DNA of 64,000 nucleotides from Nocardia niwae NBRC 108934 = DSM 45340 (GCF_001613465.1 NZ_BDCK01000017.1:62001-126000), one strand, 5' to 3'. Shown: positions 8,952 to 18,041, counted from the first letter of the stretch. The notes: generated by a model from the sequence alone, not told the origin. A program made the numbers and translations.

Positions 8952-9521
8952 ATGCCGCACGCTGTAAATGGTATGAACGAAGTAAGAAGACACCCGTATC
9001 GGCGAAGGCAGCCTCGGCTCGGCGTCGATTTCGGCCGAGTCGTTCAAGGGGCGGCCATGGAGCCCGGCGACGAGGACACGGTGTTCCTCTCCGGCGGGCT
9101 CGAGGAGGCGCTGCGCACGCCGGCCGCCGAGGGCGCGTTCGACGTATTGCCGCGCCTGGTCCGGCGCTTCGAGGGCCGCGCGTGGATCATCTCGAAGTGC
9201 GGTCCCCGGATCGAGGAGCGCACCCGCCAGTGGCTCGACCACCACGACTTCTACGAGCGGACCGGCATCGCACGCGACAATGTGCGCTTCTGCCGCGCGC
9301 GAGCGGACAAGGCGGTGCACTGCGCCGAGCTCGGCATCACCCACATGATCGACGACCGCCTCGACGTGCACCGCGTCCTGCGTGATCTGGTGGGGCACCG
9401 GTTCCTGTTCGGCGCGCAGCCGCAGCCGGTTCCCGACTGGGTGCGCCACGTCCCGAGCTGGGCCGATGCCGAACGCGCCGTACTGGAGACCTTGGATCCG
9501 ACGCCCCCGGCGCACCCGTAG
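8952..9521 (+). CDS. HAD-like hypothetical protein
   Basis: A 189-aa protein not assigned to a named family with certainty. LGVDFGRVV near residue 23 and THMIDDRLDVH near residue 135 sit where HAD phosphohydrolases carry motif I and motif IV; the first aspartate is followed by FG rather than the usual xD, so activity is doubtful. WIISKCGPRIEERT lies in between at the position of motif II (Ser). Similar proteins are widespread in actinobacteria, as I recall, and are annotated only as hypothetical or nucleotidase-like. The start at ATG 8952 is preferred over ATG 8973, which has no ribosome binding site. Confidence 0.6.
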   Translation: MPHAVNGMNEVRRHPYRRRQPRLGVDFGRVVQGAAMEPGDEDTVFLSGGLEEALRTPAAEGAFDVLPRLVRRFEGRAWIISKCGPRIEERTRQWLDHHDFYERTGIARDNVRFCRARADKAVHCAELGITHMIDDRLDVHRVLRDLVGHRFLFGAQPQPVPDWVRHVPSWADAERAVLETLDPTPPAHP

Positions 9522-9760
9522 GGGCGTTATGTGGCCGCACCGCCCGTCGGGAGTCCGCGAGCCGTTGTCTCGCACGAGCAACAGCCGGTGCGCCGCTCGG
9601 AACCGCGGACCACACGAGCGCTACGCCATCTGCTGCAGCGCAGACCTCACTCGGTGTTGCAGTCCGATACGGTTTTCCGATGGGTTCGCCATGTCCCGTC
9701 GCGAACGGTCCTGGTGATGGAGGCGACCACCGATCGGATGCGGACGTACCGGCGGCGGCG

Positions 9761-9799
9761 CCAGACCGGCCGGGCGCTCGAGGCACTCGGCCGGTCTGG
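9761..9799. terminator. Hairpin between converging HAD-like and TauD genes
   Basis: CCAGACCGGCCG pairs perfectly with CGGCCGGTCTGG (12 bp) around a 15-nt loop. It lies 12 bp beyond the TauD stop codon, on the downstream side of the sulfonate operon, and may terminate it. The rest of the 290-bp gap 9522-9811 shows nothing else. Confidence 0.55.
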
Positions 9800-9811
9800 G
9801 TTTCCACTTCG

Positions 9812-10759
9812 CTACGCGCCCGTGAACTTCTCTCCGGCAATGGACTTCGACGGCTCACCGTCGACGCCGACCGGGATGTCACCCTCGAGGGTGGTGCGGT
9901 ACAGCACGCGGGTGACGTCGAGGTGGTCGAGGTCGCTCGGCGCGAGGTGCGCGGTGGCGCGGTTGTCCCAGAACGCGAGACTGCCCTTCGCCCAGCGGAA
10001 CCGGACCGTGTAGGCCGGGTTGGTCACCTCGTCGAATAGCAGCTTCAGCACCGCATCGCTCTGGTTCGGGGCGAGCCCGACAATCCGGGTGGTGAAGCCG
10101 GGGTTCACGAACAGCGCCCGCTCGCCGGTCACCGGGTGCACCCGGACGACCGGATGCTCGGTGATCAGCGGCGCGGTCGCGACCTTCTTCGCGTAGTCGC
10201 TGCCGGAGTCCCAGGCCGGCCTGCTCCCGCCGAAACGGTGCTCGGCGCGCAGCCCTTCGACGAATCGCTTGAGCGACTCCGGCAGGTTCTCGTAGGCCGC
10301 GACGAGGTTCGTCCAGCCGGTGTCGCCGCCGCGCTCCGGGGCGATCTCGGCGCGCAGGATCGAGGCCGCGGGCGGGTTGATCAGCGCGGAGACATCGGTG
10401 TGCCATTGGTTGGTGTAGCTGTGCTTGCGCACCCCGAACCGCTTCTCGTAGAGCCGGCTGTCGACCGCGAGGATCTCCGGGTGCTCCGTCGGCGCGTCGT
10501 CGTCGTACGGGTGCGACGGCGTCACCGCGCCGAAGCGGCGGGAGAAGGCGATCTGCTGGGCGTGATCGATGTGCTGATCGCGGAAGAACAGCACCTTGTA
10601 GGCGTGCAGCGCGTCGGTGATGGCCGTGACCTGCTGGTCGGTCAGCGGTTCGCGGAGATCGACGCCGGAGATCTCGGCGCCGATGTGACCGGCGACGGGA
10701 GCGACGTGCAGCGCGTCATCGGTAGCGGTCGAGACGGGGGTTTCGTGTACTGCGGTCAT
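9812..10759 (-). CDS. TauD/TfdA-family Fe(II)/2-oxoglutarate dioxygenase
   Basis: A 315-aa dioxygenase that probably liberates sulfite from taurine or another alkylsulfonate. The iron ligands are visible as WHTDVS (His-x-Asp, near residue 118) and the distal His in WDNRATAHLAP near residue 270, with the 2-oxoglutarate-binding Arg in DVTRVLYRTTL. The family length is normal. It is the last gene of a leftward operon with an aliphatic-sulfonate type ABC transporter, which supports a role in sulfur scavenging. Its ATG lies 9 bp after the stop of a short leader ORF, and no good ribosome binding site precedes it, so reinitiation from the leader is plausible. Confidence 0.9.
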   Translation of the reverse strand: MTAVHETPVSTATDDALHVAPVAGHIGAEISGVDLREPLTDQQVTAITDALHAYKVLFFRDQHIDHAQQIAFSRRFGAVTPSHPYDDDAPTEHPEILAVDSRLYEKRFGVRKHSYTNQWHTDVSALINPPAASILRAEIAPERGGDTGWTNLVAAYENLPESLKRFVEGLRAEHRFGGSRPAWDSGSDYAKKVATAPLITEHPVVRVHPVTGERALFVNPGFTTRIVGLAPNQSDAVLKLLFDEVTNPAYTVRFRWAKGSLAFWDNRATAHLAPSDLDHLDVTRVLYRTTLEGDIPVGVDGEPSKSIAGEKFTGA

Positions 10760-10768
10760 CGGAAGAAC

Positions 10769-10882
10769 TCATTTCGGACTAGAGGATCGGGCCGGCGCCA
10801 AACCGGGTGGTGCGAGGTGAGCGGCAAGACGACAAGCGCTGCCGCACACCCGCATGAAGTCGACGACGCGCCGTTTGGTCAA
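10769..10882 (-). CDS. Cys-codon leader peptide upstream of the TauD gene
   Basis: A 37-codon ORF with TTG start, seven bases after a GGAAG ribosome binding site. It begins LTKRRVVDFMRVCGSACR, and the block RR-x-VDFMRV is shared with the leader at 13866-13943, as are the RBS and its spacing. The actinobacterial leader-peptide family with a (V/H)D(F/L)(M/R)R(V/M) block and nearby Cys codons is known ahead of sulfur-assimilation genes, where ribosome stalling at Cys codons under cysteine limitation is thought to raise downstream expression. An in-frame ATG at 10915 would lengthen it to 48 aa. It stops 9 bp before the TauD start. Confidence 0.72.
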   Translation of the reverse strand: MTKRRVVDFMRVCGSACRLAAHLAPPGLAPARSSSPK

Positions 10883-10918
10883 CGCCTTGCTTCCGGACGC
10901 GAGCCGGGCGGTCATGGC

Positions 10919-11809
10919 TCAGGCGTTCGCCGGGGCGCGCCACCGCGACAGGCGGCGTTCGAGGGTGACCAGCAAGCCGTTGAAAGCGAGACCGAGCAGC
11001 GAGATGGCGAGGATGCCCGCGTACATGTTCGGGATCGCGAAGTTCTGCTGCGCCGCGGTGATCAGATAGCCGAGCCCGGCCCTGGCCCCGAACATCTCGG
11101 CGGCGAGCAGCACGAGGATCGAACTGGCGGCGGCCATCCGCAGACCGGTGAAGACGGACGGCAGCGCCGCGGGCAGGATGACCTTCTGGAACAGGCGCAA
11201 CGGGGAGAAACCCAAGGACGCGGCCGATTTGACCAACAGCGGATCGACAGTGCGCACGCCGGTGATGGTGTTCAGCAGAATCGGGAAGAAGCTCGCGTAG
11301 ACGACGATGGCGACCTTCGAGGTCTCGCCGATGCCCAGGATCAGCAAGAAGACCGGGAGCAGCGCCAGCGCCGCGGTGTTGCGGAACAGCTCGAGGATCG
11401 GGTTCAGGAAGTCCGCCACCGGCTTGTACCAGGCGATCGCGATGCCCACCGGGATACCGGCGACCAGCGCCAGCGAGTACCCGGCCAGCGAACGGTTCAG
11501 GCTCGCCGAGATGTGGGTCCACATCTCCCCGCTCGCCACCAGGTCGGCGAACGCCTGGGCGACCACCGAGAACCGCGGCAGGAACACCTCGTCCACCAGC
11601 CCGAACGTCGGCGCGAGCTGCCACAGCAGCAGGACGAGGGCGATCACGACCGTCGGTTTGAACACCCGCCAGGCGAACCGGCTCACCGCCCGCAGGGCGT
11701 GCGGCACGGCGGAGGGCGCCGCCTCGGCCCGCCGCAGCGGAGCCGGTCGTGCGGGCGCGGCCGCGGTTTCCCGTACCGGCCGCTCGCTGAGCTGTATCGC
11801 GCTAGACAT
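10919..11809 (-). CDS. Aliphatic sulfonate ABC transporter permease
   Basis: A 296-aa integral membrane component of a SsuABC/TauABC-type importer. About six hydrophobic helices follow a ~45-residue cytoplasmic N-terminus, and the EAA-like loop for ATPase contact is visible in SLGFSPLRLFQKVILPAALPSVFTGLRM near residues 185-215. The ATG at 11809 overlaps the 3' end of the ATPase gene by 8 bases. The TauD-type gene lies downstream, separated only by the leader ORF. Confidence 0.9.
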   Translation of the reverse strand: MSSAIQLSERPVRETAAAPARPAPLRRAEAAPSAVPHALRAVSRFAWRVFKPTVVIALVLLLWQLAPTFGLVDEVFLPRFSVVAQAFADLVASGEMWTHISASLNRSLAGYSLALVAGIPVGIAIAWYKPVADFLNPILELFRNTAALALLPVFLLILGIGETSKVAIVVYASFFPILLNTITGVRTVDPLLVKSAASLGFSPLRLFQKVILPAALPSVFTGLRMAAASSILVLLAAEMFGARAGLGYLITAAQQNFAIPNMYAGILAISLLGLAFNGLLVTLERRLSRWRAPANA

Positions 11810-12659
11810 GGGCGGTCCTCTCGGTGGTGGATTCGACATCGGCCGCGTGGTCGGACAACGACTCCAATTCCAGGCTCGCTGCCCGCTGGACCTCGCTGTG
11901 CAGCAGCGTCCAGATCTCGTGGCGGTAGTCGCGGAAGCGCTGGGAGGAGCGGATGTCGTCGTCGGTGTCGCGGTCGATCTGGACGTCGACGATGGCCTTG
12001 ATCCGGCCCGGCCGGGAGGTGAGCACGGCCACCCGCTGGCCGAGATACACCGCCTCATCGATGCCGTGGGTGATGAACAGCACGGTCTTGCCGGTGGCCC
12101 GCCAGATGCGCAGCAGTTCGTCCTGCAGCGACTCCCTGGTCTGGGCGTCGAGCGCGGCGAACGGCTCGTCCATCAGCAGTACCTCGGGATCGAACGCGAG
12201 GCTGCGCGCGATGGCGACGCGTTGCTTCATGCCGCCGGAAAGCTCGTGGGGGTAGCGGTCGCCGAAACCGGAGAGCCCGACCAGTTCCAGGTAGTGCTCG
12301 GCGAGTTCCCGGCGTGTCCTTCGGCGCAAGCCCTTGGCCTCCAGACCGAACTCGATGTTGGCCCGAGCCGTTCGCCAGGGCAGCAGCGCGTACTGCTGGA
12401 AGACGATGCCGCGATCCAGACCGGGTCCGGTGATCGGCTTGCCGTCCAGCAGGATCTCGCCGGCGGTGGGCTTGCTCAGTCCGCCCAGCAGGTCCAGCAG
12501 CGTGGACTTGCCCGAACCGCTTGGGCCGACCAGCACCAGGAACTCGCCCTCACGCAGGTCCAGCGAGATGTCCTCGAGCGCGGTGAATCGCTCCTGCGAG
12601 CCGCGCACCGAGAACTGCTTGCGCACCCCGGTCAGCGATAGTTTCGTCGCCGTGGTCAT
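11802..12659 (-). CDS. Aliphatic sulfonate ABC transporter ATPase
   Basis: A 285-aa nucleotide-binding subunit with Walker A GPSGSGKST near residue 45, Q-loop FQQYALLPWRT, signature LSGGMKQRVAIARSL and Walker B VLLMDEPFAALD, followed by the H-loop FITHGIDEA. The IDEAVYLGQRV segment and the length are of the nitrate/sulfonate/taurine subfamily. The ATG at 12659 overlaps the stop codon of the binding-protein gene by 4 bases, so translation is coupled. It energizes the permease encoded immediately downstream. Confidence 0.92.
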   Translation of the reverse strand: MTTATKLSLTGVRKQFSVRGSQERFTALEDISLDLREGEFLVLVGPSGSGKSTLLDLLGGLSKPTAGEILLDGKPITGPGLDRGIVFQQYALLPWRTARANIEFGLEAKGLRRRTRRELAEHYLELVGLSGFGDRYPHELSGGMKQRVAIARSLAFDPEVLLMDEPFAALDAQTRESLQDELLRIWRATGKTVLFITHGIDEAVYLGQRVAVLTSRPGRIKAIVDVQIDRDTDDDIRSSQRFRDYRHEIWTLLHSEVQRAASLELESLSDHAADVESTTERTAHV

Positions 12660-13738
12660 TTCGCGGCCACCACCTCTCCGGTCGGTCCCGCCTCCGGCTT
12701 GTATTTGCCGTTGGCGTAGGGGTTGAACTTGTTGGTGAACAGATCGGCGGCCTGCAACTTGCCGTTCGGCAGTTCGCCGTTGCGCACCAGCCAGTCGATC
12801 CAGATCCGCAGTTCCTTTTCGGCGACAACGCCGCCCGGCACCGGGATCCCGGAGCTGAGCCAGTACGGCACCAAGCCGGTGTTCTCGTTGCGGCCACGCT
12901 TGCCGATGATTTGCGTGAACCGCTCGCGCACCTGGTCGCGAGGCGTCAGCTGAAGCCAGCGGATCGCCCGCGCGGTGCCCTGCACGAAGTCCTCCACGGC
13001 TTCGGGATTCTTGGCGATGTAGTCGTTGCGGAAGACGTAGGTGCCGTAGTCGAACGTGCCGAAGATGGCCTTGTCGGTGTAGAGCGGGTGGATGCCGCCG
13101 CGCTGGAGGGCGGTGTCCCGGAAGACGCTGCCCAGGGCGCCGACGTCCACCTGTCCCTTGCGCAGTGCGTCCTCGGTGTTGGCGGGCGGCACGACGATCA
13201 GTTGCACCTGCTTGATCTCGTCGTCGGTCAGGCCCTGCTGATGCAGCCACTCCCTGGTGATGAATTCGTGGTGCGCGCCGAGGGTGTTGACCGCGACCTT
13301 CTTGCCGATCAGATCGCGCGCCGAGGTGATGCCGGAGTCGTCCCGGACGTAGTAGCCGGTGAACGACTCCTCGTCGGCGCCATAGGAACTGAGCACCGAG
13401 GTGACCTTCGCCCCGCCCGCGATCAGCTTGACCACCGCGCCGTTGAACGCGCTGCCGAACTCGACCTGGTTGGTCGCCGCCGCTTGGATGTTGGCGGGGC
13501 CGCTGGTGGTGTCGCCTTCCCAGTGCAGGCTGATCTTCGTGAAATAGCCCAGATCATCGGCCAATTCGACAGCGCTCACCTGCCCGGTGGCGCCTTGATA
13601 GCGCAGCACGGTCCTGCCGTCGGCGGTCTTGGCGGGAGCGGACTCGCCGCATCCGGTGAGCACGGACAGGCCGGTGAGCACGGCTACGGCGGCAGTGAGA
13701 GCGCGAGTGACACGCCGGGAGGGATGGGGGAAAGGCAT
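12656..13738 (-). CDS. Aliphatic sulfonate-binding lipoprotein (SsuA/TauA type)
   Basis: A 360-aa solute-binding protein that captures sulfonates at the outer face of the membrane. A signal peptide ends in the lipobox SVLTGC near residue 31, so it is lipid-anchored. The mature part shows the SsuA/TauA pattern: RYQGATGQVSAVELADDLGYF, GSAFNGAVVKLIAGG and IGKKVAVNTLGAHHEF. I chose ATG 13738, immediately before the basic n-region; the frame extends further up without a signal-like sequence. It is first of the operon and preceded by a leader peptide. Confidence 0.88.
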   Translation of the reverse strand: MPFPHPSRRVTRALTAAVAVLTGLSVLTGCGESAPAKTADGRTVLRYQGATGQVSAVELADDLGYFTKISLHWEGDTTSGPANIQAAATNQVEFGSAFNGAVVKLIAGGAKVTSVLSSYGADEESFTGYYVRDDSGITSARDLIGKKVAVNTLGAHHEFITREWLHQQGLTDDEIKQVQLIVVPPANTEDALRKGQVDVGALGSVFRDTALQRGGIHPLYTDKAIFGTFDYGTYVFRNDYIAKNPEAVEDFVQGTARAIRWLQLTPRDQVRERFTQIIGKRGRNENTGLVPYWLSSGIPVPGGVVAEKELRIWIDWLVRNGELPNGKLQAADLFTNKFNPYANGKYKPEAGPTGEVVAAK

Positions 13739-13821
13739 TGTTGTTCTTTCGAAGACGAGAAAGACGCCGTGCATTTCGATGCTCGGCATCGGCGACACCA
13801 CAGCGGAGCGATGCGGCGATG

Positions 13822-13846
13822 GACGACCGCGCGGGATGCGGTCGTC
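13822..13846 (-). promoter_or_regulatory. Hairpin between leader peptide and binding-protein gene
   Basis: On the minus strand GACGACCGC pairs perfectly with GCGGTCGTC (9 bp, 7-nt loop). It begins 20 nt after the leader stop codon and lies 84 nt before the binding-protein ATG. In an attenuation model it is the natural candidate for the structure whose folding depends on where the ribosome pauses. Confidence 0.5.
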
Positions 13847-13865
13847 AGACCACGGCCGCGCTGCT

Positions 13866-13943
13866 TCAGCCGCAACAGATTCCGTGCGGAACGCGCATGA
13901 AGTCGACCGCGCGGCGGCGGATCAATGCTGTTGCTGTCGACAC
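13866..13943 (-). CDS. Cys-codon leader peptide upstream of the sulfonate operon
   Basis: A 25-codon ORF with GTG start, seven bases after GGAAG. The peptide ends IRRRAVDFMRVPHGICCG, with two adjacent Cys codons (TGT TGC) two codons before the stop. The block RR-x-VDFMRV is shared with the leader at 10769-10882, and the nucleotide stretch encoding it (GTCGACTTCATGCG) is identical in the two. It is too short for ordinary gene finders. Known family behaviour (actinobacterial sulfur-gene leader peptides) suggests cysteine-dependent attenuation of the transporter operon; this is inferred, not shown. Confidence 0.75.
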   Translation of the reverse strand: MSTATALIRRRAVDFMRVPHGICCG

Positions 13944-14359
13944 TTCGAATCTTCCGTGAGCTGTGCTGGTGCGTGGGCGAGCGCTGGTGACTTCCGATTT
14001 CCGGCACCTGCCTGGCAAACACTGTCCCGGTTCCCAAGCATGGGAGCAACAGTTCTACGCCGACTGCGTGTAACCCTGTCTTCCGGTGGCCGAGGGTTCC
14101 CGGGCCTGGTAGCGCGGGACGATCGGCTCCGCCGGGGACGCCGCACGATGGTTCGCGCATCCCGCGACGACACCGTGCCGTGTGGCGGCGCTCCCGTCGA
14201 TATTCAGCGGCTTCCGTCACAGCCGGCCGCCGTGAGGTGATCATTCTCGCCGAAGCGGTGTAAGCTGCGCGAGGACGTTTTCGTGTCTGGTGAGACATTG
14301 ATCCGAACGGTGCGGGTATCCGAGATCCGTGGTGACGACGAGAGGGAGGTGGGGTAGCG
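13944..14359. other. Divergent control region between sulfonate operon and mgtE
   Basis: About 415 bp with no convincing gene on either strand; the open frames crossing it lack coding bias. It must hold the promoter of the leftward operon and that of mgtE. A TAAGCT hexamer near 14260 is a possible -10 for mgtE. I looked for an M-box magnesium riboswitch and did not find its conserved core. Confidence 0.5.
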
Positions 14360-14377
14360 ATGCGCAGCGAACCTCCC
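14344..14377 (+). promoter_or_regulatory. Hairpin sequestering the ribosome binding site of the mgtE upstream ORF
   Basis: GGGAGGT (14344-14350) pairs perfectly with ACCTCCC (14371-14377). The first arm is the Shine-Dalgarno sequence of the 18-codon upstream ORF, and its ATG (14360) lies in the 20-nt loop, so folding would block initiation. Confidence 0.5.
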
Positions 14378-14416
14378 AGTCGAAGGCCGCGCGGCGCCGC
14401 CCCTTCGCATTCCTAG
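14360..14416 (+). CDS. Short upstream ORF in the mgtE leader
   Basis: Eighteen codons: MRSEPPSRRPRGAAPSHS, rich in Pro and Arg. A GGGAGG ribosome binding site lies 9-10 nt upstream of the ATG. It ends 82 bp before mgtE. Pro-rich and charged leader peptides sense low magnesium ahead of mgtA in enteric bacteria (MgtL), so a similar role ahead of mgtE is conceivable. There is no sequence homology to support it beyond composition, and conservation in relatives has not been tested. Confidence 0.35.
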   Translation: MRSEPPSRRPRGAAPSHS

Positions 14417-14498
14417 TCAGGTCGCGACGGCAGGGGCCGGCGCCCGCGGTGTGAATTTCGAGCTCTCTGTTCACTCACGCATGTGCTGAGGTCCTCTC

Positions 14499-15863
14499 AT
14501 GTCGCAGACCGACATCATCGAAGTACGTCCGACGCTGTCCGAATCCCTTCAGGACATCGTCGAAACCCGTCGCGTGGACGCCGCGCTGGACTGGCTCGGC
14601 AACCACCCGCCGCACGTCATCGCCGACCAGCTCGCCCGCATGGACGCGGTGCGGGCCGGGATGGCGTTCCGCCTGCTCGACAAAGATCTGGCCCTGGCCG
14701 TCTTCGAGGAACTCGAGCCGGTGGACCAGCAGCAGATCCTGCAAGGACTGCGCGACCAGAGCTTCCGCGATCTGGTCGAGGGCATGGCGCCCGACGACCG
14801 CGCCCGCATGTTGCGTGAGGCGCCCGCCAAGGTCGCCAAGAAGGCGCTGGCGGGCCTGAGTCCGCGGGAGCGGCGGATGACTGCGAGCCTGCTCGGTTAC
14901 CCGGAGGGTTCCGCGGGTCAGTTCATGACGCCGGAGGTCGTGGCGCTGCCGCGTGAGCTGACTGTGGCCGAAGCGCTCGGCATGGTGCGGGCCAAAGGCG
15001 GCAACGCCGAGACGGTGTACACGCTGCCGGTGGTCGACGCGGGCAGGCGGTTGACCGGCATCGTCGAACTGCGTGAGCTGGTGCTCAGCAAGCCCGAGAC
15101 GATGGTGTCGGAGCTGGTCGTCACCGAGCCCGCTTTCGCGCGCGCGACCGATTCCGCGGAGAAGGCCGCCCGCCTGATGCGCGAGACCAACGACATCAAC
15201 CTGCCGGTGGTGGACAGCGAGGACCGGCTGGTCGGGCTGCTCACCATCGACGACGCGGTCGAGGTGATCGAGGCCGCCGACAGCGAGGACGTCGCGCTCC
15301 AGGCGGGATCGGCGCCCTGGGAGGGCCACTACATGGCCGCCGGGGTATTCCAGCTGGCTCGCTACCGCGCGCTGTGGCTGCTGCTGTTGCTGTTCGCGGC
15401 GACGCTGACGGTGAGCGTCACCGACTTCTTCGAGGGCACCCTGCAGCAGGCCGCGCACCTGGCGTTGTTCATCCCGCTGCTGATCGGCGCGGGCGGCAAC
15501 GCGGGCGCGCAGGCCGCCACCGCCTGCGTGCGCGCGGTGGCGGTCGGCGAGGTGCGGGCGTCGGACCTGTTGCGGGTGATCTGGCGGGAATGCCGGGTGG
15601 GCCTCGTGCTGGGCTCGCTGCTGGCGTCCGTAGGTTTGGCCATCGGCGCCCTGTTCGTCGGCCCGCGCATCGCTCTGGTCGTCGGCATCACCTTGGTGCT
15701 GATCTGCGGCTGGGCCGCCACCATCGGCGGCACCATGCCCTTGCTGGCCAAGAAGCTGCGCATCGACCCCGCCGTCGTCTCCGCCCCGATGGTCACCACC
15801 CTGGTCGACGCCACCGGGCTGATCATCTACTTCACGACGGCGAAACTGGTGCTCGGCATCTGA
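14499..15863 (+). CDS. mgtE: Magnesium transporter MgtE
   Basis: A 454-aa Mg2+ channel of the inner membrane. An N-terminal superhelical domain (about 1-135, with LARMDAVRAGMAFRLLD and LDWLGNHPPHVIADQL) is followed by two CBS domains (about 140-260; MTPEVVALPRELTVAEAL and INLPVVDSEDRLVGLLTIDDAVEVI) and five transmembrane helices. The conserved pore segments include IPLLIGAGGNAGAQAAT near residue 325 and TMPLLAKKLRIDPAVVSAP near residue 410. Cytoplasmic Mg2+ binding between the N and CBS domains closes the channel in the family. A short ORF and hairpin in the leader may regulate it. Confidence 0.95.
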   Translation: MSQTDIIEVRPTLSESLQDIVETRRVDAALDWLGNHPPHVIADQLARMDAVRAGMAFRLLDKDLALAVFEELEPVDQQQILQGLRDQSFRDLVEGMAPDDRARMLREAPAKVAKKALAGLSPRERRMTASLLGYPEGSAGQFMTPEVVALPRELTVAEALGMVRAKGGNAETVYTLPVVDAGRRLTGIVELRELVLSKPETMVSELVVTEPAFARATDSAEKAARLMRETNDINLPVVDSEDRLVGLLTIDDAVEVIEAADSEDVALQAGSAPWEGHYMAAGVFQLARYRALWLLLLLFAATLTVSVTDFFEGTLQQAAHLALFIPLLIGAGGNAGAQAATACVRAVAVGEVRASDLLRVIWRECRVGLVLGSLLASVGLAIGALFVGPRIALVVGITLVLICGWAATIGGTMPLLAKKLRIDPAVVSAPMVTTLVDATGLIIYFTTAKLVLGI

Positions 15864-15917
15864 GGGCGTCTCGGTGCTCGCGGCCGGTCGATCGAGCGGA
15901 GTGCGTGCGCAGGCCGC

Positions 15918-16877
15918 TTACGGGAACAGCGTCAGTACCTGACGCACAACCTCTTCAAGGGCCGCGTCATCTTTTCCGGTGAGGGAGATGGCCGGTAGGC
16001 GCGGCCCGAGCAGATTACGGTCGCCGGTCTCGAGCGGCTGACCCACCGCGACGTTGTAGAACCGCAGGTCGTCCTGGGCATCTCGGTAGACCGTGCGATT
16101 TCCCACGGTGAACGCCGGAGCGCCTGCGGTGACCAGCGACTGCGCGCTGTATTCGTACGCGAGACGGATCTCGTCCCCACGATGGACGAAGGTGCAACTG
16201 GAGACCCGTTGCTGCGCGGGGTCGGCACCGACGCCGAGCTTCGGCAGGATGGCGCAGGGGTCGGCGCCGGTCAGCGCCGTGGTGATCGTTTCCGCCGCGC
16301 TGCCCTGCCGCGGTTCCTTCTTCCATTCGGATACCGCCGTGCTGATCAGTGACTCGGCGATCGGACATGGCTCGACCCCCAGCGGGGTGTCCACCGACAG
16401 GCCGATCGCGGCGGACGAAGGAAACCGTGCCATGGCCGAACAGGAGCGCTGGACGAGTTGCCCGGCCTGCTCGGCGCTCAGCGTGTCCTTGTCCGCCAGC
16501 AGGTGGACGCTCACGTCGCCGAGTCGTTCGGTCGTACCCCGCTGGTTCTGCACTTCCGGCGCAGGTCCGGCCATGGTCCAGCGGACGGTCTTGCCCTTGT
16601 AGCGTTCCGAGCTGTCGAGTTCGGCCTTGCACGAATTCAGCCCGTCGGTGCCGACGGTGAGCACTTGGCCGACCTCGGTCAATTCGGCTCGCGGCAGCAG
16701 CGCGCAGGTGTCCATCGCACGCATCCGGCGCAGCACTTCCAGACGCTGGTCGTCGGTCTGCGGCACGGTCGACCAGAACGATCCGTCACCGGTCTGCGGA
16801 ACCGCCGCCGGACTGTCGTCCTGGCATGCGGCAGCGGTCAACAGCACCGCTGCGATCAGAGCCAGCCGTCGGTACAT
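15918..16877 (-). CDS. DUF3558-type lipoprotein
   Basis: A 319-aa secreted lipoprotein. The signal peptide MYRRLALIAAVLLTAAAC ends in the lipobox TAAAC, Cys18. The mature part contains a DUF3558-like segment (MDTCALLPRAELTEVGQ ... NSCKAEL) and a second similar repeat (GADPCAILPKLGVGADP ... VSSCTF), so the protein is a tandem duplication with paired cysteines. Such proteins are common in Nocardia and mycobacteria and have no known function. I start at ATG 16877, directly before the basic n-region; the open frame upstream lacks signal-peptide features. It converges with mgtE. Confidence 0.75.
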   Translation of the reverse strand: MYRRLALIAAVLLTAAACQDDSPAAVPQTGDGSFWSTVPQTDDQRLEVLRRMRAMDTCALLPRAELTEVGQVLTVGTDGLNSCKAELDSSERYKGKTVRWTMAGPAPEVQNQRGTTERLGDVSVHLLADKDTLSAEQAGQLVQRSCSAMARFPSSAAIGLSVDTPLGVEPCPIAESLISTAVSEWKKEPRQGSAAETITTALTGADPCAILPKLGVGADPAQQRVSSCTFVHRGDEIRLAYEYSAQSLVTAGAPAFTVGNRTVYRDAQDDLRFYNVAVGQPLETGDRNLLGPRLPAISLTGKDDAALEEVVRQVLTLFP

Positions 16878-17007
16878 CGAGAAACCCCCACGTCGGATCG
16901 GAATGGTATTACAGCGCAAGGCCTTCGGCGCCGGGTCGGCGATCGGAGACAAGGCCGGGGCCCGGCATGACTGCCGGGCCCCAGTGCGCTTCACCATATC
17001 CGATGGT

Positions 17008-18003
<996 letters not shown>

Positions 18004-18025
18004 TCACGGAATGTCTACCCTGGGG

Positions 18026-18041
18026 ACACTACTCCTAGTGG
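18026..18041. promoter_or_regulatory. NrdR box 1, upstream of nrdF
   Basis: ACACTACTCCTAGTGG. It matches the NrdR consensus and is 15 of 16 identical to the reverse complement of the box at 3059-3074 ahead of nrdHIE. It lies 56 bp upstream of the nrdF ATG. Confidence 0.8.

Noticed and set aside
10854..11069. Plus-strand short ORF beginning MKSTTRR, similar to MKSTARR at 13898
   Set aside because: The similarity is the complement of the two leader peptides' conserved block; the minus-strand reading has ribosome binding sites and Cys codons and explains it better.
13629..14240. Plus-strand frame with four consecutive Cys codons near 13924-13935, looking like a poly-Cys leader
   Set aside because: It lies on the strand opposite the sulfonate operon, has no suitable start or ribosome binding site, and the same DNA encodes the better-supported minus-strand leader peptide.
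14220..14498. Possible M-box magnesium riboswitch upstream of mgtE
   Set aside because: The conserved GGTGAGGCTCC-type core is not present; only a hairpin around the upstream ORF could be seen.
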